From Chloroflexota bacterium (lineage in GTDB: Bacteria > Chloroflexota > Anaerolineae > Caldilineales > Caldilineaceae), in assembly GCA_016861025.1 (NCBI GenBank), contig BOKO01000001.1, positions 62,001 through 126,000 of the forward strand: 64,000 nt of DNA, given 5' to 3'. Position 1 is the stretch's first letter. Every line of letters begins with the position of its first letter. The notes beneath the pieces were generated by a model that saw only the letters and a list, made by a program, of their open reading frames with translations, was not told the DNA's origin and made no database searches. The position numbers and the translations under genes were made by a program. This document shows, piece by piece, positions 23,035 to 35,700 of the stretch.

Positions 23035-23693
23035 GCACCACTGTTGTCAATTCATACCATGGCGTTTATTCCGATTTACCCGATCTTCCAGCGCCTGGCG
23101 TGAAGGACAGTTTTGTTTTAATTCCTCAGGTGACAGCGCATCTGGAGAAATGGCTTCACAGAAATATATTGTCACATGCGATGTGGTCGAATCTCATTGT
23201 ATCGTCACGCAGACATCATGAGTCTGCAAGTTTGGCTGATATTCATACAGACTCCGATATCCTCATGGCAAGTGTTGCAACATCGAACACGCTCATTGCA
23301 ACGAACTACACAGTTGATCCTTATGCTCCGCTGTCGTTGGTGCTGCACGAGATAGAGGCTGTTGCACGATATGCTTTACAGTCTAGTGAATGGATGGATG
23401 TAACCACCGAGACGGTCGCAACAGCTAAAGCATTGATTGTCAATTATTACCATGAAGTTGTCAGGGCAGGTTATCTCTGGACTAAGCCACACGTCTCGTC
23501 TGATGCTGAAGGCGGCATCACGTTTGAGTGGTGGCGCAACCTCTTCAGCCTAACGTTCTATGTTCATCCCGACAAGTCTACAGGCTATCTGTTGGCCTGG
23601 GGTCTTGATATCTGGAATGAAATGGAGACAGGCGAAAATCCTGACGAAACCCAGAGACTTAATCTTTGGCGCCGATTATATGGAAGCGAGTGA
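23031..23693 (+). CDS. Hypothetical protein, second gene of the cassette
   Basis: 220 residues; its ATG overlaps the preceding stop as ATGA. No recognised domain. It is soluble and Trp/His-containing, with no signal peptide or membrane span. A region rich in small and hydroxylated residues (LADIHTDSDILMASVATSNTLIATNYTVDP) is followed by helical segments (SLVLHEIEAVARYALQ; ETVATAKALIVNYYHEVVRAG). In related loci TIGR04255 proteins are followed by a protein of similar size, so it probably works with its neighbour; that is recollection. AT-richer than the surroundings. Confidence 0.7.
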   Translation: MSTTVVNSYHGVYSDLPDLPAPGVKDSFVLIPQVTAHLEKWLHRNILSHAMWSNLIVSSRRHHESASLADIHTDSDILMASVATSNTLIATNYTVDPYAPLSLVLHEIEAVARYALQSSEWMDVTTETVATAKALIVNYYHEVVRAGYLWTKPHVSSDAEGGITFEWWRNLFSLTFYVHPDKSTGYLLAWGLDIWNEMETGENPDETQRLNLWRRLYGSE

Positions 23694-24142
23694 TTCCCCC
23701 GATGGATGTTGTAAGCGACGATGAGTTGCTTTATCGACGCATACCATATGCGGCGGAAGGTCAGTTCTTCTATTCACTTCAACCTGATGGCACAGTACGG
23801 ATCAGCAGCTCTGCGTTTGGTGACCGCAATCGTCGCATCTCAGTCGACCGTGCCCAACTGAATAACTTTGATCCTGCCAAGACTCAAGCGACAAGTGATG
23901 ACGGCGTTGTTCAATTACTGACAAGGTCTGTGCGCAACGTGTCAGTTTCAACCAATGACAAAGATGGCCGGCCCGTCCAACAACACTTCTTGGACGTGAT
24001 GCCTGCGCCGCTTCCCGAGAATCCTGCACACGCCGAAATCACTGCTCATCCAGAGATCGTCAAAGATAACACCTTCAAGCGACTACGAGAACAATTAGCG
24101 CGCCTATCTGTATGGGTCATCTATCCGGTGGATTGTCGATGA
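23690..24142 (+). CDS. Hypothetical protein, third gene of the cassette
   Basis: 150 residues from a GTG at 23690 that overlaps the preceding stop (GTGA), with a GGAAG purine-rich site 6 nt upstream; an in-frame ATG at 23702 is the alternative. The N-terminal half looks beta-rich (DELLYRRIPYAAEGQFFYSLQPDGTVRISSSAFGDRNRRISVDRAQL). The C-terminal part is helical (NTFKRLREQLARLSVWVI). The motif YRRIP with a later F-RNRRISVDRA segment hints at a small recognition domain, but I do not recognise a family. Tight coupling of the three genes implies a common function. Confidence 0.65.
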   Translation: MIPPMDVVSDDELLYRRIPYAAEGQFFYSLQPDGTVRISSSAFGDRNRRISVDRAQLNNFDPAKTQATSDDGVVQLLTRSVRNVSVSTNDKDGRPVQQHFLDVMPAPLPENPAHAEITAHPEIVKDNTFKRLREQLARLSVWVIYPVDCR

Positions 24143-24212
24143 TGATAGCCTCAATTGAGCCACCCATGACCGCCTTTACCCACTTTCCCATTGATTCCGA
24201 CTGACTGTCGTT

Positions 24213-24241
24213 TTGGCAGACTGATGCATCTGCACTATACT
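24213..24241 (+). promoter_or_regulatory. Promoter of the valS leader
   Basis: TTGGCA (24213-24218), a 17-bp spacer and TATACT (24236-24241). Transcription from about 24248 would include the whole T-box leader. Confidence 0.7.
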
Positions 24242-24247
24242 TGTTGG

Positions 24248-24498
<251 letters not shown>

Positions 24499-24529
24499 GT
24501 TGGGGGAATGATCGAAACGAGGCGAAAAC

Positions 24530-27259
<2,730 letters not shown>

Positions 27260-27299
27260 TTTGCAACTTGATTTGCTACGAGGCGTGTAGAGAATCGAC

Positions 27300-27770
27300 T
27301 CACATGCCTCGTAGCGGTGCATTCTGGCTTGCTTCTCTTCGTCGCAGCAAAGCATCCCAGTGGGCAAGCAGCACCGATTTTGAGGTTTCAATGGGGGAAA
27401 CTGCGTCTGCACCAGCGCGCAGAGCAGCGACAACCATATCTTGTTCAACTGTGGGGGCCAACACAATGATAGGCGCACCGCTTAGAAAGCGCGCACGTTT
27501 GACGGCCTTAATCAGCCCCGCCAACTGCGCACTAGGGGCTGCTTCCAAGACAATCAGATCGTAACGCCAGAATGGAATGCGCGGCAAATAGTTTAGCGCA
27601 TAAACATCCAGTGTCATGCCAGCGCGTCGCACACCTGAAATGATGGCGCGCGCTGGTTGGCGCAATTCACCCGTCATCCGCAACCAGACCCCATACGCGT
27701 GTCGGAAATGACTCAGCAAAGCCGTGGTTGGCGTGAGCGGAAAGGCTGTTGGTTCAAGCATCGGCGACAT
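27300..27770 (-). CDS. Degenerate response-regulator receiver-like protein
   Basis: About 156 residues from ATG 27770; an upstream TTG at 27803 is also in frame. The central part follows a receiver fold. YDLIVLEAAP occupies the phosphoacceptor strand but has Glu where Asp is expected. PIIVLAPT occupies the next strand with Ala in place of the conserved Thr/Ser. GADAVSPIETS ends the domain without the usual Lys-Pro. A stand-alone pseudo-receiver that cannot be phosphorylated in the normal way is likely. The N-terminal 60 residues are unassigned. It is convergent with valS and 40 nt from its end. Partners are unknown. Confidence 0.6.
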   Translation of the reverse strand: MSPMLEPTAFPLTPTTALLSHFRHAYGVWLRMTGELRQPARAIISGVRRAGMTLDVYALNYLPRIPFWRYDLIVLEAAPSAQLAGLIKAVKRARFLSGAPIIVLAPTVEQDMVVAALRAGADAVSPIETSKSVLLAHWDALLRRREASQNAPLRGM

Positions 27771-28024
27771 AAGCCCACTTTCTTTTGCATCGCATCTCGA
27801 CAACGCTGGAATAGCAGTGTTTCATCAGCGGCAACGAATGTGAGAGGCGCCCTTCAATGCTCCGATTTGCGGCAAACTACGTTTCACGAGTTTGCTATTC
27901 TCTGCACTTCACGGTGCTACATTACATAGTGCAAGATTGGCGCCGGTCTGATACATAAGAATCTGAAAATTCTGAGCACGGTTGTGAAAAATAGCACAAA
28001 GATTACACAATCATTTGGCAAATA

Positions 28025-28033
28025 TGCTATAAT
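28025..28033 (+). promoter_or_regulatory. Extended -10 element upstream of the Rieske operon
   Basis: TGCTATAAT, an extended -10 hexamer without a clear -35. It lies about 370 nt upstream of the Rieske gene and may be a secondary promoter. The surrounding 27771-28401 gap is AT-rich and holds no gene. Confidence 0.45.
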
Positions 28034-28236
28034 GATGGTATAGTTACGAACACCTTGATATTTTGATTTCTGTGCTTTAGAAAAGGATGCGCTGTCGACA
28101 ATTTCAATTATCCAATTATATCATGCTCTGGAGGAGACGCCAATCTAGTGTGGGCGCATCTTTCTAAACGCAAGGAAAGATTGATCCGTCACCAAAGTAA
28201 CATGTTGGATTTGAGCGCCGGAAATTTGTGATAATT

Positions 28237-28265
28237 TTGACAAGCTTAATGCCGTATGCTATAGT
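28237..28265 (+). promoter_or_regulatory. Strong sigma-70 promoter of the Rieske/cytochrome operon
   Basis: Consensus TTGACA (28237-28242), a 17-bp spacer and TATAGT (28260-28265) preceded by TGC. The predicted leader is about 130 nt and ends with AAGGAGG 10 nt before the ATG at 28402. Confidence 0.8.
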
Positions 28266-28401
28266 CCACGCAAGTTGCTGTCTGGTCAGAGAATCATCCT
28301 CAAAAAGTGTTCTGGCTCCGAATTAATTGAGTAGAGCGTCTAGAGACGTTCGGCAAAGTTGCGAGATCATTCAGGTGTGTGAATAAGGAGGCTGCGTCCC
28401 A

Positions 28402-29259
28402 ATGGCAGAGAAGGTGGCAGACCTGAGCGGTGAAGAGCGTGAGAAGCGAATTGCCGAGTTAAAAGCGAAAATGCAGGCTTCCGCCAAGAAAGCGAAAGCA
28501 GGAGCGGAAGAGTCAGGCGTTGAGACTGTTCGAGCCGAAGCAGCAAAAGCCGAAACAGCAAAAATTGTAGCGACCGCTGTAGAAACGCCGACTGCTGCGG
28601 TCGTCGAAAAGACGGCGGCGTCAGCTGTGGCCGTGGAGAGCAGCGCACCTGGCAAGAGCGCCACAAACGGTGCAGCTTCAAATGGGGCCGCTGCTGCTGC
28701 AGAGATTGCGCAGGCAACGACTGTTGTAGCTCCCGAACCGGTTTTTGTCGAAGATTCCCCCGAAGTGAAGGCGCGCAAAGAGATGAATCGCCGTGAGTTT
28801 CTCACATACGCATGGGGCGGCGTATTGGGGTTGGTGACGCTTCAGTCAGCCGTTGGTCTGTTCCAGTTTATGATGCCTCGTTTCAAAGCGGGTGAATTTG
28901 GCGGTGTCTTTTACATGGGACCTGAAACGGCGCTTCCTCCGATAGGCGCGTCGCCGGAAGCAGTTACAGCCGGTAAGTTTTGGCTTGTCAATACGGAAGA
29001 TCAGGGGCCGATAGCGCTTTATATGGTTTGTACACATCTCGGCTGCCTATATAAATGGGAGCAAGCCAACAATCGCTTCGAGTGCCCGTGTCACGGTTCA
29101 AAATTTACGCGTGAAGGGTTTTTCATTGAAGGCCCAGCGCCGCGCTCGCTGGATCAATTTGTGGTCACAATTGAAAATGGCGAGGTTGCCGTCAATACAG
29201 GCCGCCGCATCAATGGCGCTCCCGCCGCAGAGTCGCCTGCGCGCGTGATTCCGGCCTGA
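28402..29259 (+). CDS. Rieske iron-sulfur protein with long N-terminal extension
   Basis: The protein has 285 residues. Residues 1-125 are an unusual low-complexity Ala/Glu/Lys-rich cytoplasmic extension. A twin-Arg-like motif and single span follow (NRREFLTYAWGGVLGLVTLQ, 129-148). The Rieske domain has box 1 C210-T-H212-L-G-C215 and box 2 C228-P-C230-H231-G-S. C210, H212, C228 and H231 ligate the [2Fe-2S] cluster and C215/C230 form the disulfide. It transfers electrons from quinol to cytochrome c in a bc-type complex on the outer face of the membrane. It is first in an operon with cytochrome b and a dihaem cytochrome c. Confidence 0.95.
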   Translation: MAEKVADLSGEEREKRIAELKAKMQASAKKAKAGAEESGVETVRAEAAKAETAKIVATAVETPTAAVVEKTAASAVAVESSAPGKSATNGAASNGAAAAAEIAQATTVVAPEPVFVEDSPEVKARKEMNRREFLTYAWGGVLGLVTLQSAVGLFQFMMPRFKAGEFGGVFYMGPETALPPIGASPEAVTAGKFWLVNTEDQGPIALYMVCTHLGCLYKWEQANNRFECPCHGSKFTREGFFIEGPAPRSLDQFVVTIENGEVAVNTGRRINGAPAAESPARVIPA

Positions 29260-29331
29260 TCGTCCTGTTCTACTCATCGTTGAAAGAGCATCCCGGCTTT
29301 TTGCATTGCTTCCACTGCGAGAAGGAGTCTT

Positions 29332-30945
29332 ATGGCTGTACAACCGGAAATCGAAAAGAAAAGTTTTGTGCAGACAGTGCTTGACACGGCAGACGATGTG
29401 TTCACCCGTATTACAGCGGGCATCCCGGCGGGTGAAGTTCGTCGGATGATCCGCGGTGAAGCGCCAGGACGCCCAAATCCCAGGCTCAAACCGCATTCCG
29501 AGGCGTTTCTGCTTCATATCAAACCGACGTATTACCATGAAAGCGTCACCAAATTCACGCACACCTTCCGTCTCGGTCTGTTGTCGACCTATCTATTTTT
29601 TGTCGAGACGATCACCGGGTTGATCCTGATGATCTGGTATGCGCCGACGCCCGAGCGTGCATATGAAGATATGATTCGCCTGCTGAGCAACGTGCCGTTT
29701 GGTCAGTTTATGCGCGATATGCACCGGCTCGGAGCAGAGTTGATGGTGCTGATAGTCACAGCTCACATGGTGAGGACATATCTCACCGGCAGTTACAAAG
29801 CGCCGCGCCAGTTCACCTGGTTCACGGGCGTGATTTTGTTGGTTGTCACGCTCTTCTTGAGTTTTTCCGGTTATCTCTTGCCGTGGGATCAGCTGGCGTT
29901 CTGGGCAGTGACGATCGGCACGTCGATGGCGGAGGCGGTTCCTCCTGCAATTGTCGGTGAGACGGTCAATCTGCTTGCCCGTGGCGCTCCGGACATCGGC
30001 GCGAATGGCCTGCTGCGTTTCTATCTGTTGCATGTGCTCTTCCTGCCGCTGCTTCTGTTCCTCTTCTTCTTCGTGCACTATTACAAGGTTGTGCACTTCG
30101 GCATCAGCCTGCCTTCCGACGAAGAAGAGGTCGGTCAAGACACCGCCAACAAAGTGCCGGCTGACCGCCGCGTCTACTTCCTGCCCGATGTCATGATCGA
30201 TGAGGCGTCCTTCCTGATCGGTTTCACAGCGCTGATGGTGCTGCTCACGGCGTTTTTCTTCTCAGCGCCGTTGGAGTCTATCGCCAATCCGCAGTCAACA
30301 CCGCTTCACACTGTGGCGCCCTGGTACTTCTATTGGTTGCAGGGTTTGTTGAAGATCGCCGACAAAATGATTGCGGGTGTGATTGTGCCTGGCGTCTTGC
30401 TGGTTCTGCTCGCAGCAATTCCCTATCTGGATCGCAATCCAAGCCGTCGTGGTCGCGACCGTCGCGTGGCGATTATTAGCGGCATTGTGGCAGGCATCGT
30501 AATGATCATCTTGAGTTGGATGGGAACGCCATACTATGCCGTGCAGGGCGCGCCCGCGGTTGAGGTTGTTCAGGAGCTGATGCCTGAAGAAGGCGCCGGA
30601 CATGTGCGCGAGGCGGGCTACCAACACCTCCCGCTCGGCGTCTACGACACGCGCGAGCACCCAACTACAGATGATGCGAAGTTCAACCATATTTTGCATG
30701 AATTTGAAGCCAGTATTGCTCGATTCGAGGAACAGGACCCAAGCTTCAATAATGCCTACGGCATCTTGAAGATCACCCAAGAGCAGCCACGCCTGAAACG
30801 AATTACTTGGGAAATTTACTGGCTCAGCGCGGAAGGCGTCGAGGATAGATTCGTGCGCACGTTCTTCTTGCACGAAGATTCCCTTTACTGGGAGCAGTAT
30901 GGGCTGAGAGACTTCAGTTTCCTTCGCCCGCCAGGACAGGAGTAA
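29332..30945 (+). CDS. Cytochrome b subunit of a quinol:cytochrome c reductase
   Basis: The protein has 537 residues, combining the N- and C-terminal cytochrome b domains in one chain. Haem ligand pairs are HRLGAELMVLIVTAH (His-X13-His) and HVLFLPLLLFLFFFVH (His-X14-His). The X14 spacing in the second helix is the b6-type arrangement. The Qo region is seen as PLESIANPQSTPLHTVAPWYFYW, a variant of the PEWY motif. After the last span near 410 comes a hydrophilic tail of about 125 residues (from VVQELMPEEGAG to the end), absent from textbook cytochrome b. A 70-residue hydrophilic N-terminus also precedes the first helix. It works with the Rieske and cytochrome c subunits of this operon. Confidence 0.95.
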   Translation: MAVQPEIEKKSFVQTVLDTADDVFTRITAGIPAGEVRRMIRGEAPGRPNPRLKPHSEAFLLHIKPTYYHESVTKFTHTFRLGLLSTYLFFVETITGLILMIWYAPTPERAYEDMIRLLSNVPFGQFMRDMHRLGAELMVLIVTAHMVRTYLTGSYKAPRQFTWFTGVILLVVTLFLSFSGYLLPWDQLAFWAVTIGTSMAEAVPPAIVGETVNLLARGAPDIGANGLLRFYLLHVLFLPLLLFLFFFVHYYKVVHFGISLPSDEEEVGQDTANKVPADRRVYFLPDVMIDEASFLIGFTALMVLLTAFFFSAPLESIANPQSTPLHTVAPWYFYWLQGLLKIADKMIAGVIVPGVLLVLLAAIPYLDRNPSRRGRDRRVAIISGIVAGIVMIILSWMGTPYYAVQGAPAVEVVQELMPEEGAGHVREAGYQHLPLGVYDTREHPTTDDAKFNHILHEFEASIARFEEQDPSFNNAYGILKITQEQPRLKRITWEIYWLSAEGVEDRFVRTFFLHEDSLYWEQYGLRDFSFLRPPGQE

Positions 30946-30954
30946 ATCATCCCC

Positions 30955-31848
30955 ATGAAGCGACCATGGTACAGTTTTCTATATGTCCGCTCCCCGATTG
31001 TTAAGATTGGGTTGGGCATTGCATCTTTGGTTTTGACGATTGTTCTGCTGCTCTTTATCGGAATCATTGAGGAGCGGCGTATGGAGGCGCAGACCGCCAA
31101 CTGGGCGGGCCGCGAAATCGAGAAAGGCGCCGAGTTGTATGCAAACAACTGCTACAACTGTCATGGCATGGACGGCAAGGGGCTGCCCGGCGTAGCCCCT
31201 GCGCTGCACAGCAAGTACTTCTTCACGCAGCGTCTTAACGACATTGGGTGGAGTGGTTCGCTGCACGACTATGTCGCTCTGACCGTGGCGGCAGGTCGCC
31301 CGTCTCGGGTGCAGTCCCAGTGGGCGCAGATGATGCCGACATGGAGCAACCGTTTTGGCGGCCCCTTCCGTGATGATCAGGTTCAGGCTGTAACGGCGTT
31401 CGTGCTGAATTGGGAAGAGGACGCAATGCAGCAGGGCGCCGCAGACAACCCTGATCCCTGGCAATACTTTGAGGACGCACCTTCGCGTGCCGTCGTTGGT
31501 GAAGATGGCGCGCCTGTGGCCGCAGTGACGCCTGAACCAACCGGCCCCCGCCCGCCGCAAGAATTGTTCAATGTCATGGGCTGTTTGGGCTGCCATAACC
31601 TTGATCAACCACAGACGCCGAACAACCGTGGACCGGTTGGCCCCAATTTGGGGAACTTGTACGAAACTGCAGGCACGCACGGTGAAGATGCAGCAACCTA
31701 CGTGCACAACAGTATTGTCAACCCGAACGCATATATCTCCGAAGGCTACACGGCTGGCATCATGCCGGCGAACTTCGGCGAGCGTATGAGCGAGGAAGAG
31801 ATCAACTCGTTGGTCGAGTGGTTGCTCGACCCGAACCGCCAGCGATAA
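30955..31848 (+). CDS. Membrane-anchored dihaem cytochrome c
   Basis: The protein has 297 residues. An N-terminal membrane anchor (IVKIGLGIASLVLTIVLLLFIGII) leaves the rest outside. There are two c-type haem sites: C66-Y-N-C69-H70 and C210-L-G-C213-H214, each in a mono-haem cytochrome c fold, with likely axial Met in MMPTW (about 126) and IMPANF (about 278). The domains are joined by a Pro-rich linker. It starts 9 nt after the cytochrome b stop and presumably replaces cytochrome c1 as electron acceptor from the Rieske protein, passing electrons to a terminal oxidase encoded elsewhere. Confidence 0.95.
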   Translation: MKRPWYSFLYVRSPIVKIGLGIASLVLTIVLLLFIGIIEERRMEAQTANWAGREIEKGAELYANNCYNCHGMDGKGLPGVAPALHSKYFFTQRLNDIGWSGSLHDYVALTVAAGRPSRVQSQWAQMMPTWSNRFGGPFRDDQVQAVTAFVLNWEEDAMQQGAADNPDPWQYFEDAPSRAVVGEDGAPVAAVTPEPTGPRPPQELFNVMGCLGCHNLDQPQTPNNRGPVGPNLGNLYETAGTHGEDAATYVHNSIVNPNAYISEGYTAGIMPANFGERMSEEEINSLVEWLLDPNRQR

Positions 31849-31891
31849 TAGCCAGACAATGGCGATTTGCCCGACAAATATGCTTCCATCG

Positions 31892-31920
31892 ATGGGGCGG
31901 CTGGTTGCCAGCCGCCCCAT
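31892..31920 (+). terminator. Strong hairpin after the cytochrome operon
   Basis: A perfect 13-bp stem, ATGGGGCGGCTGG with CCAGCCGCCCCAT, and a 3-nt loop, 44 nt after the cytochrome c stop. It is followed by TCTTATG, only weakly T-rich. It shares the GGGGCGGCT core with the REP-like hairpins at 8.5-9.0 kb, so it may be both a terminator and a family member. Confidence 0.65.
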
Positions 31921-31959
31921 TCTTATGCCCCAATATACTGGGTGTTGGCGAGGGTGTGC

Positions 31960-32676
31960 ATGAGCCAGGAATACCGTTTAACACGCGACCCTGCTTTTTG
32001 GGCAATGGGCGCCTTTTTTGCCTTGCTGACCACAGCGATGCCCGCTCTGTTTGGACAGATGCGTTTTATGCCGATCAGCCAGACGATCGTGTTGTCGATC
32101 TTTATGGGGATCGCTGTCCGGCGCCATGATCTCCGCAGCGCGCTGACGGTGGTCTATACGTGGCTGCTTGTCTCGATGACATCGTTGATTGTGCTAATGC
32201 TGCTGGTCCCCGGTCAGGTCGAACGCGCCTTCGACGACGGCTTTATGGTGCGCGCAATGACGTCGGAATGGTATTTCACCAACTCGCCGCTGCCCGCCAG
32301 CTTCGCCACCGAACCGATCCCAGCCGCGCTGGAGATCGCGGGCGTTACACTTGGCGCGCTCTTCACTGGCGGCGTGATCGGCGTCTGGTCGTTGGTGCGC
32401 ATGGCGAACTTGGCGGCGTTCACTGCCGGCCATCTGCTCGGCGTTCTAGGCAGCCCGCTGTGGATCGTCGTGGCGTTGCCGATCTGGAATTTGCTACAGA
32501 TAGTGGGTGCGGGTGGGCTGGTCGTGATCTTTGCCGAGCCACTGCTGGTCGACCGCTTTGGCTTGAGACGCTGGTTTACGCGCCGCCGTCTAGCGCTTGC
32601 AATTTTCGGTGCGATCTACGTTGCAGGCGTGCTGGCGAAGTTGATCCTGCCTGCGTTTTGGCATTTTCACAATTGA
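31960..32676 (+). CDS. Multi-pass membrane protein of unknown function
   Basis: 238 residues from ATG 31960, preceded by GCGAGGG; a longer frame from 31867 would run through the hairpin and is rejected. About five or six hydrophobic segments are visible (FWAMGAFFALLTTAMPALFG, TIVLSIFMGIAV, VVYTWLLVSMTSLIVLMLLV, ALEIAGVTLGALFTGGVIGVW, IVVALPIWNLLQIVGAGGLV, LALAIFGAIYVAGVLAKLIL). There are no catalytic motifs. It lies between the cytochrome operon and smc on the same strand; the link to either is unclear. Confidence 0.7.
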   Translation: MSQEYRLTRDPAFWAMGAFFALLTTAMPALFGQMRFMPISQTIVLSIFMGIAVRRHDLRSALTVVYTWLLVSMTSLIVLMLLVPGQVERAFDDGFMVRAMTSEWYFTNSPLPASFATEPIPAALEIAGVTLGALFTGGVIGVWSLVRMANLAAFTAGHLLGVLGSPLWIVVALPIWNLLQIVGAGGLVVIFAEPLLVDRFGLRRWFTRRRLALAIFGAIYVAGVLAKLILPAFWHFHN

Positions 32677-32702
32677 CGGCTGACCCGTCCAGATAAGACG
32701 CT

Positions 32703-35700
32703 ATGCGGATTAAGCGTGTCACCATACAAGGTTTCAAAACCTTTGCACGGCGCACCGAGTTCATTTTCGACCCGGGCGTGACCGCCGTTGTGGGCCCCAA
32801 TGGCAGCGGGAAGAGCAACATTGTCGACGCCGTGCGTTGGTGTCTGGGCGAGCAGAGTTTTAGCCTGCTGCGTTCGCGCAAGACGAGCGATGTTATCTTC
32901 TCTGGCAGCGACAGAAAGGCGCGTCTCAATCTCGCCGAAGTGACGATCACGCTCGATAACAGCGCTGGCGAGATTCCACTCGACTACACCGAGGTTGAGA
33001 TCACCCGTCGCGCCTATCGCGACGGCGACAACGAGTATATCATCAACGGTCAGCGCGTGCGTTTGCAAGATATCATCGATCTGCTGGCGCAGACCGGGCT
33101 GGGCAAGCGCACCTACTCCGTCATCGGGCAAGGGCTGATCGACCGCGCTTTGAGCATGGCGCCAGAAGAGCGGCGTTCGCTCTTTGAGGAAGCGGCTGGG
33201 ATCAGCGGCTATCAGATCAAACGCGCCACCGCTGTGCGGCGGCTCGAAGCCACGCAACAAAACCTGACGCGCGTGCGCGACATCGTCGCCGAACTTAGCC
33301 CACGCCTCGGCTATTTGCGCCGTCAGGCTGAGCGCGCCCAGGAGCGTGAACAGATTGCACGGGATTTGCAGGCGTTGCTGCGCGAGTGGTACGGCTATCG
33401 CTGGCACACCACGCTGCGGTTGGTCGAACAGCACCACATCGTCGAAGACGCGCAACGCCGCGAGGTCGAAGCGCGCCAGCAGCAGCTTGCCGCCATCGGC
33501 GCGACGATTGGGGAACTGCGTAGCAGTCAGGGCGAGCGGCGCGCTCATCTCGTTGCACTGCACGCCGAAAGCGGCGAATTGCACCGTCAGGCGGAAGCCA
33601 TCGGTCGCGATCTGGCGGTCGCGCAGGAGCGGCTGCGCCAACTGCACGCCCGTCGCGAAGACGCGGCGCGCGAGTTGGCGCCGCTCGATATACAGCAATC
33701 CACCCTCGCCGAACGCTTGGAAGAGCTGCGCCGCCAGGTGCAGGAATCTGAAATCACCCTGCGCGACCGACTCCAGGCTGTAGAGACAATCCAGACTGAG
33801 GTTGGCCTGCGCCAGCAGGAGCGCAGTCGGCTTTTGGCGCAACAGGAAACCGCGCGCAAGTCGCTGTCACAGCAGCAACAACAGCGCGCCGAGATCGCCA
33901 GCCGCCTGCGCCAGATCGTCGAACGCCGCGCCGTGCTTACTGCCGAACAAGAACAGCAGCAGCTTGCGCTTCAGAGCGCCGACGAGATGGCGACCACAGC
34001 CGAAAATGCGCTGGCGCGCTCTGAACAAATCGTCGGGTCGCTAGAAGAAGAAGCGCACGCTGTACAATCTCGGCTTGCCGCGTTGGAGGCGTCGGTTGCG
34101 GCGCTTCAACAGGAGTTGCGCAGCGCCGAAAGCAAACGCCAGGAAGCTGACCGCACGCTCGACCGTCTGCAGACGCGCCAGGAGATGCTACAGCGGTTGC
34201 AGCGTGAAGGAGCGGGCTATGCCAGCGGTGTGCGAGCTGTGCTCCAGGCGCAGAGTGCAGGTCGTCTGCGCGGCGTCATCGGTACAGTTGCATCGCAACT
34301 TCGTGTGCCAGCACACCTTGATAAAGCCATCGAAACTGCGCTTGGCGGCGCACTGCAAAATATTGTCGCTGCTTCGTGGGAGGACGCCTCGAACGCCATT
34401 CAGTTTCTCAAAGAGCAGCGCAGCGGGCGCGCAACCTTTCTGCCGCTCGACCGCCTGCATGTCCAGCCGGCGATTCCGGCGCCGCGCCGCACTGGCATCC
34501 TCGGCAACGCCGTCGATCTGGTCGAATATGAACCGCGCATTGAGGAGGCGGCGCAACAGCTTCTGAACCGCGTTTGGGTGGCGCAAGACCTGCCCGCCGC
34601 ACGCGCTGCGCTCGACGAGTTCAAGGGCGGCGCACGCCCCACCGTCGTGACGCTCGACGGCGAGATTATCCGCCCCGGCGGCGCTGTGACCGGCGGCAGC
34701 GAAGGCGGGCGCAGCGACGACTCCTTACTTTCACGCGAACGCGAACTGCGCGAATTGCCTGCCCACATCGAGCGTGCATCGGCAGCCCTGCGCGACCAGG
34801 TTGCCGCCTGTTCGATGATCAACGCTAAGATCGAAGCGCAGCGCGTCGAAATTGCACAGGTGCAGCAAAATCTCGCTGACCTGGCGCGGCGCGAGCGCCA
34901 ACAGCGCAGCCAGGTCGAAGAGTTGCGCCGCCAGGTCGACCGCAGCCGCCAGACGCAGCGCTGGCGCGCCGAGCAGATCAGCCAGACTGAAGCCGAGCTG
35001 CGCACACTTGCCGAGCGCGAAGCTGGCTTGCTTACCGAAGCGGCGACCGTCGAACAGCAAGAGCACTCGACCGCAACGGCGCTGGCTGAACTGGATGCAC
35101 AGGTCGCCAGCGCGGGCGCCGACGCGTTGCTGCAGGAGCTTGCCAATCGTCGCGCCGCCGCCGCCGAGGTGCAGGCAAACCTGCGCAGCCAACAGGCGCT
35201 GGTCGAATCGACGACGCGCACGTTGCAGAGCGTTGGCGATCAACTGCGCGCCAAACAGCAGCAGATTGCCGCATTGGGCGGTGAGATTGATGCGCTCGGC
35301 AACCGCGTCGAAGAGTTGAGCCAGGCTGAAAGTGCAGTCAGCCGGCAGATCGACGCGCTCCAACAGCGCATCACACCGCTCGAACAGGAGTTGAGCCGGC
35401 TGGAGGCGCAGCAAGCCGCCGAGGAACAGCGCGAACGCGCGCTGCAGCAGTCGCTGCGTCAGGCGGAGAGTTTGCTCAACCAGGCGCTCCTGCAGCTTCA
35501 GCGCAGCGAAGACGCGCTGCAGCAACTGCGCAGCGAGATCGAGGCGGATTTGGGGCTGGTGGTGCTCGAAGAGAGCGCCGAAATCGCCTACCAGCCGCCG
35601 CTGCCGTGGGACGCCGTGGTGCAGCAGCTTCCGGTGGTGGAGAATGCGCCCGACTCGCTAGAAGGCGAAGTGCGTGAGATGCGCAACCGCCTGGCGCGGC

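Noticed and set aside
31867..31959. Upstream in-frame start for the membrane protein
   Set aside because: The extension would encode the terminator hairpin; ATG 31960 has a purine-rich site and begins just before the first hydrophobic segment.
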